Of a stretch of 64,000 nt of DNA, positions 34,377 to 43,233 are shown piece after piece (positions within the stretch are counted from its first letter, which is position 1; every line of letters starts with the position of its first letter). Made by a program: the position numbers and the translations under genes. The notes under the pieces are model-generated. The model was given only the letters and a program-made list of their open reading frames with translations. It ran no database searches and was not told the origin of the DNA. The stretch is taken from positions 15,459,001 to 15,523,000 of the forward strand of contig NC_083385.1 of NCBI RefSeq assembly GCF_031755915.1, given 5' to 3'. This DNA comes from Ziziphus jujuba. Taxonomy: Eukaryota; Streptophyta; Magnoliopsida; Rosales; Rhamnaceae.

Positions 34377-36268
34377 TCTAGGTTCTAGTATTCCGAAGGG
34401 ACTGTGCATTGTTGTGTGTCCCATCCATGTCTAGTCTCTCGTTTTACCCGCGTGGAAGCGTTCTTTCTGTTTGTCTCGAAGTAAATTCGTTGCCCGAGTT
34501 TGAATAACTCTAATCTTCGAGGGTGTCAATTAGGATCATCTAGCCTAACGGGAAATTCCTATGGCCTAGTCGATGGTCGAGGATGCCTTTTCTTTTTGAA
34601 GGTCAAGCTTATCATCGTGAATGGTATCCGTTTCGTTCATGGAGAAGAAGGATGATTGCCTAAGGATGTGTGTCGATCGATTTCAAGGCGTCAAAATATT
34701 TTCCCGATCGATTATCAAAATTTAAATGCTTTTCAAAGTGGTATTTGAAATTAAAGGTGTTTTATTCAAGTATTTTTGGTTTGTGCTCGTACATGTATCT
34801 GTATGTTATATTGTTGATATTATACTGCACCATATGGAGGCGGCGAACCAATGTGGTCCATGTAGAGCTAGCCCCATGATCATGTTGCCTACGAGCCCAG
34901 GGAATTGGACGGCCAATATAGGCAACCACCCTGGTTTGTATTGGTAGCAGAGTGTCGGCGACAGTTGGAATCATGGATTACGTAACATGTAGAAGGTGTC
35001 GTACGTACCTCCATTACAAGCGTGCATATTTTATTTTATGCTATGGATTTTAAGATATGATTTTCAATGTGGAGTTTTAACAACTGCCTATGCAAGTTAG
35101 GTATATTTGAAAAATATATTTTATTATTTGTTTTATGTTATGGTTTTTTCAAGAGCGACTTAAGGGTTAAGTATTGCCAGTCGAGAATCCAAAGAAGGGT
35201 ATCGTTGAGTTCAAAAAGGAGATCTTAAAGGAAGTACGCGATTCAAAGTATGCGATACCCCCCAAGGGTATAAAGACGTATGGAATGCACACTGGATGAC
35301 ATGGTGGTTTGGCACGATAAAGGAAGTTGCAAGATCCGAATAAAGGTACTTAAGTCACCGACAAGTAAAGTAGGGAGATGTAAATATGGATTTCGTGCTT
35401 AAACTATCGTTCACAAAGAGAAGGTACGACAGCGTTTAGAGAATCAAGCAAGCTCCGGATAGCGACTAAAGTTCTACTTGGTGGTTGATGAGGTTAATGA
35501 GATGAGGATGATTCCTTAGGCATGGTTGGATGTTTAAGCATGGTTATTTTCATTCTAGAAGCTAAGATCTTGATATCTTATTTCCTTGGAGATTTAAGGT
35601 TCGTATTGGTGGTGCTTTATCGATTCAAGGTGGTTGATATTGTTGGTGATAATTTACAATGATAAGGAGTATGATTTTTGGGACGTAGTTAGAATTTAAG
35701 AAGTGTGGAATACTTTATTGGGTTAAGGATCTAGTGATTTGTTCATAGTATTGGTGGTGATGCTAGAATTAAGATTTAAATTTCTTATTGCTTGAGGTGT
35801 GGATTCATGGAATTTATTTGAAATGGGGAAAACTTAGGGTTTTCAAGAATGGTATTTAGATGTTGAGAATTTTATTCATGACCTTGATGAATTTAGTTAA
35901 AAGAAAGATTGATGTTTGTCGAGGTTAAGATTATTGGTTAATCAATGAGGAGCAAGGGTTTTATAATTGTAAGTACTAGGAGGGTAATCGAAGACAAGTG
36001 AATTAATCTCAACCTTAACTTGGTGATACCAGTATTTGAGGAAATTAGACTTAAGTTCTAATCTTACCTTTTAAAGTGCTGATCGAGTCACGAGAGTTGG
36101 TTGTTGGTTTAAGGATGCATGCTTTAGAAGCACCTTATGGTTAGCGTTCGACTATGACCAAGACTTGCAGATCGTGTTCTCGTGGACCAATTTGACTATC
36201 CTTAATTAGTGGGCATGAGAAGGAAAGTTGCACAAGAGGGAAGTTAAAGTCACTATTAGGCGAATGTA
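34377..36268 (+). other. Gypsy internal region without recognisable coding sequence
   Basis: About 1.9 kb between the primer site and the RNase H/integrase fragment. The expected gag, protease and RT are not found here in any frame. Frames at 34670-34947 are short and unrecognised. It may be untranslated leader plus unrelated filler. Confidence 0.5.
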
Positions 36269-36965
36269 GTGGCAGATGCTTTGAGTAGGAAGGCTACTGG
36301 ATCCCTTGCTCACATCCAAGTCATCCAACTACCTCTCATGGTGGAGTTGAAGAAGATGGGGGTGTTAGTGCATATGCATCCTTCAGGAGTTCTCATGGCT
36401 AGCTTCCAGGTACGACCGGTGTTGGTGGATCGTATAGTAGAGACCCAAATGGAAGATTCTAAGTTGAGGACAATTAAGGGCAAGGTACAAGAAGGTCTTG
36501 ATCCGGAATTTTCCATAAGGAGGGATGGAGCCCTCGTGTATAAAGGACGACTTTGTGTTTCGGATACCCCAGGACTCAAGAAGGAGATTTTAGAGGAGGC
36601 GCACAGCTCGATGTATGCGATGCATCCTGGGAGTACCAAGATGTATCGGACGCTTGTTAAGTATTATTGGTGGATTGGTATGAAGAGAGAAGTGGCAGAC
36701 TTCGTATCAAAGTGTTTGATTTGTCAACAAGTGAAAGCAGAAAGACAGAAGCCTTTGGGACTACTCCAATCTTTACCGATTCCCGTGTGGAAGTGGGAAG
36801 AACTCAACATGGACTTCGTATTCAAGCTTCCTTCCACACCTAGAAGGTACGCGGCATTTGGGTAATCATTGATCGTCTCACCAAGTCGGCACACTTCCTA
36901 CCGGTACGAGAACATTTTTCACCCGAGAAGTTAGCCCAGTTGTTCGTGCAAGGCATACGTGAGAT
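36250..36965 (+). pseudogene. Gypsy RNase H end and integrase (H2C2 zinc finger, start of core) fragment
   Basis: It begins with the RNase H end motif VADALSRKATG (36267 on). The integrase follows: YKGRLCVSD, then the HHCC zinc finger (H in EEAHSSMYAMHPGSTKMY, C-X2-C in KCLICQQVKAE), then NMDFVFKLPSTPRR at the start of the core. A one-base frameshift lies near 36860; the next frame gives WVIIDRLTKSAHFLPVREHF and ends at VQGI near 36955. The catalytic core beyond is missing and the sequence jumps to gag. No function alone; in intact elements the protein inserts cDNA into chromatin. Confidence 0.85.
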
Positions 36966-36974
36966 CAGTTCAAG

Positions 36975-37955
36975 ATGGCCTTCTCTACTGAGTTTTGTCC
37001 TCCTGCCTACCGTGAAGCAAGAAGGAGAGAGTTCGAGGAACTACGACAGGGGAACATGACGGTGACAGAGTACGAGAGGAGATTCCGAGAACTATCAGAA
37101 TTCTACATGCACCTAATTCCCGACGATCACACAAAGAAGGTGAGGTTCATAGACGGATTGAAAGAGAGTATCGGCTACACCCTTTCTGGATCAGTACATC
37201 CCACCTATCAGTCCGCCAGGGATGCAGCGCTCGAGCTAGAGAGACAGGAGAAGATACACAGACCCTCGAGGCGCAGATCATTCGAAGGTTCGTATAGCGG
37301 AGTACCTCGACAAGGGGCAGCTAAGAAGAGCCATAGCTCAGGCTCAGACAGTGATGGGTTAAGCCCACGAGGCAGATTCCAGAGGAGAGATAGTTATCGC
37401 ATGCCCCAGCCAGCTCGCCATTCGATCAGTGTGGATGCAAGCTCGTATCAGCAGTCACGCATTGGTTCTCCGCGGATTTGTCCACTTTGTAGGGGGAATC
37501 ATTCTGGGCAGTGTCAGATGGATGGTTTATGCTTTCGGTGTGGGCAGCCAGGTCACATAAGGAGGGATTGCCCTTATGGTAGCGGCAGTGTGCTAGAAGC
37601 AGGTCGACGGACACAGCATACGGGGATATTTCCAGGACAGAGTTCCCAGGGGAGTCAGCCAGTAGGAGTTTCTTCGGGATCAGTCCAGCCGTCTGCAGGA
37701 TCGAGTCGAGGTAGAGGAAGGAGACCCCAGCAGACAAGTCAAGGCCGGGTGTTTGCTATGACGCAGCAGGGAGCCAGGACTACGCCCGACGATTTCACAG
37801 ATCAAGTGATGGAAGCAGACCTGATCCTGTTGGATCTATCCGGACTTGAAGTAGTGTTGGGCATGGATTGGTTGGCAAGGAACTACTTAGTCGAGGAAGC
37901 GACATGGGATCCCGAAGTGCAGGTGTGTGATCAGAACCCTTGTTTGTTCCAGTGA
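36975..37955 (+). pseudogene. Gypsy gag (capsid, CCHC nucleocapsid) with protease remnant and pol tail
   Basis: The 326-codon frame from ATG 36975 has the retrotransposon gag domain (AYREARRREFEELRQGNMTV, then EYERRFRELSEF and FIDGLKESIGYTLSG), then an Arg/Ser-rich linker. A C-X2-C-X3-H-X3-C-like motif (CPLCRGNHSGQC) and a proper CCHC knuckle (CFRCGQPGHIRRDC) follow. After an Arg/Gly-rich stretch the protease is reduced to LEVVLGMDWLARNY; the DTGA-type active site is absent. The last ~22 codons (LVEEATWDPEVQVC...) match the end of integrase/pol, not gag. So two breakpoints lie here: before about 36975 and near 37885. A virus-like particle could in principle form, but the gag is N-terminally truncated. 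Confidence 0.85.
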
Positions 37956-37986
37956 CGCGCGGAAATTTCGAGGACGAAATTTTTGT

Positions 37987-37998
37987 AAGGGGGGAAGG
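37987..37998 (+). promoter_or_regulatory. Polypurine tract of the Gypsy element
   Basis: AAGGGGGGAAGG directly before the 3' LTR at 38000; primes plus-strand synthesis. Confidence 0.85.
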
Positions 37999-37999
37999 C

Positions 38000-40877
38000 T
38001 GTAACACCCCGTCCCAAATCGCACCGGATTCCGTGCACGTTGACCGAGGTTGACCGTTGACCGAAGGGGTCAAAAGTTGACTTTTTGACTCGGTGAGAAT
38101 TTTGAGTTGACTAAGGTACCGTGGCGAAGTGCACGATGCCATGAGTTCGTAGACTGGTAGCACGTCGAAAACGGAGCTACGGTTTGAAAGTTATGGACGA
38201 AACAAGTTGCGGTCCAAATTGTCCAAGGGGTGCCGGAGTTGACTTTTTATTCATGCAAGGTTGAGCGTTGACTCATGCATGGTTGTGAAGTGCTCATCGA
38301 TACGAGTCTGTAGACTAGCGGTACGTCCGATTTGGACATGTGGTTTGAAAGTTATGGATCTGTAAAGTTTTTCAAATACCGTATTATTTTAATATTATTT
38401 TTACACACATAACGATGTGGCACGTGTGACTCAATGAAGGTGGCCATGTGTCACCATGATGAAAAGCCACATGTCAACCATGTTTAAAAATCAAATTATT
38501 TTTATTATTATTTTAAATAATAATATTTTTTTTTATTTAATTATTATTATTTTTCCTTTTTCCTTTTTCTTTTTCTTTTCCTTTTTCTTTTCTTTTTCTT
38601 TTTCTTTTTCTTTTCTTTTCCCCACGTGGGAAAACACCAATCCTTTCTTTTTCTTTTTCTTTTTCTTTTTTTTTCTTTTTTCCTTCTTCTTCCCCGAAAT
38701 ACACACACACACGCAGCTTTTCTTTCTTCTCTCCCGACCGTCCCTCTCTCTCCCGTGTTTTTGAATTCCGGCCACCCATAGCCCTCACGCGCCAGCCACC
38801 AAGGAAGCCCGCCACCTCGCGAGCTTGGCCGCCAAGTTTCACGGCCAGCCGCCGCCGGACGCGCGCCGATCGGGCCGGAGAAGCCGCCGGCCGGCCAAGT
38901 TTCTCTCTCCTCTTTTCTTGTGTTTTCCGGCCAGCCCACTCCCAATTGAGCCTCCTATCCCCCTATTTTGGGTCCTCTGAATCCAAAAATGGCCTCCAAT
39001 CTCAAAAATTCGAAGCGGTTTGCGAGATATGGAGAAGTGAACACCGGCCGAACCTTTCCGGCCAAATTCCAGCCACCCCCGGCGGAATTGGGGTCGACGG
39101 AGACCGGATTGGTGATCCTCGTTCCACGAGCTTCGATTCGGTATATCATTCGACCATTTTGGTTAAAGTTTGTGTTTTGACCCCCCGGGTACCGGGTATT
39201 ATTTACCCGATTAAAATATTAATTTATTTGACTGTCTGTGAATTTTGTTCTAGGAGCACTGGTGAGTCGTAGAATTGATCCCGTAGTGGATCATGGGTTA
39301 ATTGCGTGCTCCAGGTGAGTGACCCACCTTCAAATTAATTTTGGGGAATTTAATTGATGAATATATTATGTGTGAATTAAATATTTGGAATTTAATTTCT
39401 ATGTGCCAAATATTTATTGGATTTATTGTAGAATTATTTATGAATTTATTGGATTTAAGAAAATGCGAATTCTACAAAATTATGCCGTGTGGAATTATTT
39501 TATGGTTTTGAGGATTTTGAAATTGGTGTGGTTTTAATGGTAAATTGGGCATGATTTGATTTTCAAATATTTCAAAGAAAATATTTGGTTATATTGGTGA
39601 TTTCAATTTTTATAAAATATACCCATGGAATATTATGAGATTTGATTATGATATTTCGAGAAATTATTTATGCTATTGGGAAAATGTGGATATTTGAATT
39701 GATGGATTTGGAAGTTGGTGGATTTGAAAATCATGGAATTTATGGTATGGATTATAAGGAAATTGTGGAGAATTTCCCGGTTCAAGCGGATGGATTATGC
39801 CCGCTATGCTTATGAAAAATGTGAAATTTGTTTTATGATTTAAATTTATGGATTTTATGATTTTTAGATGCACCGTGCACGTACTGGTGTTCTGATTATG
39901 TGATATGGTATATGTGATATGGTTAGTGTGCACACGGTTGTGATTAGCGCGCAGGTGGGTGTGATTAGCGCGCAGGTGATGTGATTAGCGCGCAGGTGGG
40001 TGTGAGTAGCGCGCGGTTGATATTATGAGGGTGTCCTGTGGATGCCATCGGAGAGGGCGGCCACCCTCCTTTGGCCGGGACACCAGGTTAGCAACGGCGC
40101 AGTGGGACGCCACGCGACCGTATGCCGGTTTCTCTCTATAACCTCCTGTCTGGCAGTACCTCGGGACGCTGGGTACTCTGGCGCCACTGGTATATAGTGG
40201 GTGCATCAAATGATTTTCAGAACTGTGTTTTAAAAATAAAATGTTTGGAAACTGTATTGGAAAAATAAAATTAATTATTACTGCTTCCGATATTTAATTA
40301 TTTGATGTCTTGGTTTTCGGGGAATATGAATAAAGGGTTTTGTGAAAATGTTTTAAAAGGGGAACCTTTCCAACTGAGAGAATTGTAAGGGTTTTGAGAG
40401 AAATTATTATTTCCAAATAATTATTATTTATACTTATTACTGTGATATTATATGGTATAGTAGTAGGGTCGCTCACTGAGATGATTAGCATCTCACACTC
40501 TTAAATTCCGTTCCTCTAGGTTCCAGGTTGTCGGTGTTCATTCGGATCGGACTTGATCTTCCTCGCTGTTTTACTTCGTGAAGTACCCTGTTCTTCTTTA
40601 TTGCGGTTGTACTATTTCTTTCATTCTTGTTGTATTTATTTTGCACTGGATTACTGTATTTTTGTTTTGAAGTGCTGGAATTTGTGGAACCAATTTGTAG
40701 TTTGTGGGAGGAATAAGGGGATATTTTTGAAGTGTGTTTTCAGTGCAGGTAAATTTGTGGTAAGTAAATCCCTTAGGGGAGGTGCTGCCGGATTTTCCGT
40801 TGGAAGGTTCGGTGGTATTTTCCTGGGATCAGGGCTGTCTAGGGTTCCGGAGGAGGAATTCTGGACGGGTCCTGACA
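38000..40877 (+). repeat. 3' LTR of the Gypsy element
   Basis: 2878 bp, the same length as the 5' LTR, and the only difference I found is at 38527. Confidence 0.93.
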
Positions 40878-40882
40878 CACAG

Positions 40883-40987
40883 CATGTGGAAATGATGGTT
40901 CCCCTCTATTCATATGGATGTGGAAAGAAAGTAAAGAAGAGTCTCTCCCATCTCAAAGGCTGTGATTATGACAAATCATTTTGCTAA
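40883..40987 (+). pseudogene. HMA-domain (HIPP-like) gene exon 1, right part
   Basis: In frame with 31431-31484 after removing the LTR element and one CACAG. It reads HVEMMVPLYSYGCGKKVKKS then LSHLKG. This is the first beta strand and helix of an HMA fold, with the variant YGC in place of the classical CXXC, as in some HIPP proteins. Family members have an intron after LKG followed by the second half of the fold. Here the frame runs into CDYDKSFC and TAA 40985-40987, and the donor position reads GC instead of GT (about 40958-40961). The rest of the gene is not found downstream. It may be a captured exon of the surrounding MULE or the start of a native gene. Metal binding cannot be inferred. 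Confidence 0.65.
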
Positions 40988-41258
40988 ATTTTCAGAGTCT
41001 CTTTCTTCTTCTTTTTTTCTTTTTTTTTCTTTTTTTCTTTTTTTTTTTTTTGGTTGGGGAAAAAAAAAAGATACATTATATGCAATTTACCATTTTTTTC
41101 AGCTAAGTTTGCAAAATGATCCGAAATTTCCAATATTCTTTCTAAACAATCAAATTGAGTAATACCTGGTTTAATCTTTCCTCTAAATAATTTCCCAAAT
41201 TGAGTAAATCCCATTAGATTCTTCTCGTTGAAATTGAGTAAATGTTCTCGTTGAAATT

Positions 41259-41603
41259 GTCGGTGGTGGGTTTGGTGGTGCTGGTGGGGGTGGAGGAATA
41301 GGTGTTGGGGGAGGAATTGGAGGAGGAAGTGGTGGTGATGGTGGTCAAAAACACAAGAAGAAAGATAAAGGTCATCATGAAGGTGGGGGAATTGGAGGAG
41401 GCATTGGGAAAGGAGTTGTCAGTGGAGGAGGAGTAGGTGGTGGTGGCGGTGGCGGTGGAGCTGTTAGAAAGGGAATAGGAGGAGGAATTGGTGGTGCAGG
41501 GGGTGCTGGTGGACTTCGACCATTTTGGACTTCCAAGGGAAGTGAAAAAAAGAAAAAAACAAAAAATAAGAGAAGAAGAAGTAAACCCTTGTTTTTGATG
41601 TAA
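41259..41603 (+). pseudogene. Glycine-rich protein coding fragment
   Basis: The frame is open from just after TGA 41235-41237 to TAA 41601-41603, with no ATG. About 115 codons read as Gly-rich blocks (VGGGFGGAGGGGGIGVGGG, then GGGIGGGIGKGVVSGGG) broken by a basic/His segment (QKHKKKDKGHHEGG) and ending in a Lys/Arg tail. It resembles the C-terminal repeats of plant glycine-rich proteins. A 17-bp word (TTCTCGTTGAAATTGAG-like) is duplicated just before it. Likely a captured 3' exon inside the candidate MULE. Glycine-rich tails also occur in HIPP proteins, so it could be distantly linked to the HMA exon, but I cannot show that. Confidence 0.55.
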
Positions 41604-41619
41604 GGGTATTTTCGGTATA

Positions 41620-41720
41620 TTTAAAAATGAGAAGGCAAAATAAAAAAAATTAAAGAATCAGTGGGTATATATTCACAAGGCCTTTTTAACAAGGGCAATG
41701 GACTAAATTCCAAATTCCCC
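41620..41720 (-). repeat. Right terminal inverted repeat of the candidate MULE
   Basis: Read on the minus strand from 41720: GGGGAATTTGG, then AAAAGGCCTTGTGAATATAT. Similar to the left end at 26801. Confidence 0.5.
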
Positions 41721-42165
41721 GTTGGCTAAACCATATTAATATGCATGTTTCAAAACTTTCCATAATAATCTTCCTTTCTATCTCATTACTTTCCATATTG
41801 ACTACACCATTAAGATATGCAATATTTATTTGTGAATTGACCATTCTCTATTACCGTGAAATCCAAATGTCATCCAACAAATTTTGAAGGGCCATGCTGT
41901 CTTGCTTACCAATTTTTCTTGCTTGTCATTTTAAGGACCATACTATCTTGGATACGGCGTTATTTTATGAATCTTGGTTTCCTAAAAGGAAAAATAATAT
42001 CCAAATAATCCATGTGCTTCAATTTCATTTTTTTGTCCATCTGAGATTATTGGCAAATTTTAAAGTATCGTTTATGGTCTAGTTGGCATAAAAGTTGATT
42101 GACTTCTTTTTTTTTTTAAGCTTTTCCAATAATAGAAAGGAACATTACATTGGCCACATGCAATG
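41721..42165 (+). repeat. UGT 3'-flank paralogous segments (end of copy 2, start of copy 3)
   Basis: 41721-41885 corresponds to 17485-17700 (CTTTCCATAATAATCTT, CACCATTAAGATATGCAAT). 41886-42165 then restarts at the 17230 equivalent (CTTACCAATTTTTCTTGCTT) and runs to 17480. The order shows a tandem junction between two copies. Copy 3 is interrupted at 42166 by the LTR element and resumes at 53373. Confidence 0.75.
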
Positions 42166-43233
42166 TGTGACGGTCCGCACCTTTGGAATGGTCTAGTGGT
42201 ATTTTTGTAAATATTTAAAGGTCATAATCTTCGATTTCGGGCCGTGGGAATCTCTTAAGAATGTTACTAGGATGGTGCATGTCGAATGGCAGGCCAAGGT
42301 ATGAAGGTTTGCTAGAGAAAACCCCATTATGATTCATCGCACAAAATGATATTTGTTGTTGCCAGAAAGGAAATAACTAAATAAGCTTTTTAGGAGGGTG
42401 GTCCGTGTCTGGCTCTTCACAACCCCCAGCTCGGCTTCGAGCTTGGGCTAAGCGAGCCTCCCATGGGCGACGGCAAGCCATGGGGCAGACATAAAGTGCC
42501 ACGGAGGTGGGCTTATGTCTCCGAGGGACAGAGAGTCCCAAGGACAGTACCAGTAGGCACTGCAAACTGGTATTACGCGTCACTCCTGTGCCAGAAACTG
42601 AGTGTAACATTCGCTATGCCGTTTTCTATTGGCTATGCCAAGAATACACGTAGGCCTTTGTTACAAGGCTGTGGCAAATGTGCCAGAGAGCGGGGGTTCG
42701 GGTTCTGCCTCGCTCAAGAGGGTCGGAAGCTAAATCGGCACGGATGAGGCGACAACCTGCCATTGGGTGGCATTCGTATGTGGGTTTTCGATCTTATGTT
42801 GCGACCTTAGGTGGCATGTTGGCACGATGCTGGTGTGCATGCTCTAGGGTCGTATGTTATTCGAGATGCGCATGGACCAAGGCCCGAATGGAGAGTTGGG
42901 TTACTGGCTAAATCTTGGCACAAGGTTGAGCGACAAGCTACCAAGTGGGCTTGAGGCCATCGGGCTAGCATGTTGGGTGGCATAAGCCTTGATGACTATG
43001 AGAACCAATAGATGGGGTGAGCGTCTAGGCTATTAGCCGTGATGTCGGGAAGCAATCATAGTCGCCTAGGCGCGAGACTCGCGAGAGTAGTTCTCATCGG
43101 TGAACTTCAGGGGCATACAATTGGTATTAGATGGGTCGACATATGAACTCAGATAGGGAAAAGGCTGGCCTTGACTAGAGAGTCTTGGCGCCGCACGGTC
43201 TATTTCCGCTACATAAAATGTAGGACCATGACA
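42166..43233 (+). repeat. 5' LTR of the LARD-like element
   Basis: 1068 bp, TGTGACGGTCC...GGACCATGACA, followed two bases later by the tRNA-Met primer site at 43236. Confidence 0.88.

Larger units (their letters stand above)
31485..40877 (+). mobile_element. Young, non-autonomous Ty3/Gypsy LTR retrotransposon (chromovirus-like) with rearranged interior
   Basis: Complete ends: 2878-bp LTRs (31485-34362 and 38000-40877), TG...CA, and a 5-bp target duplication CACAG (31480-31484 and 40878-40882). The tRNA-Met primer site is at 34365-34376 and the polypurine tract at 37987-37998. The LTRs appear identical except A at 32012 versus T at 38527, so insertion was very recent. The internal 3.6 kb lacks reverse transcriptase. 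It holds an RNase H-end/integrase fragment, then a gag/protease fragment, then the last residues of pol, out of the normal gag-PR-RT-RH-IN order. It must have been moved by proteins of an intact relative. Clade assignment (Del/Tekay-like) is inference. Confidence 0.93.
26801..41720. mobile_element. Candidate large Mutator-like (Pack-MULE-type) element carrying gene fragments
   Basis: UGT 3'-flank homology stops at 26800 and resumes at 41721. The two ends are inverted relatives: left GGGGAATGTGG..., with GGGCTTAGTAAAATATACCC inside; right, read on the minus strand, GGGGAATTTGG..., with GGCCTTGTGAATATATACCC inside. Similarity runs for about 100 bp. Inside are an ADP/ATP-carrier fragment, a tandem array, an HMA-domain exon and a glycine-rich coding fragment, plus the later 9.39-kb LTR retrotransposon. 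Without that the element would be about 5.5 kb. No transposase and no clear 9-bp target duplication were found, so two adjacent elements or a deletion product remain possible. Confidence 0.5.
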
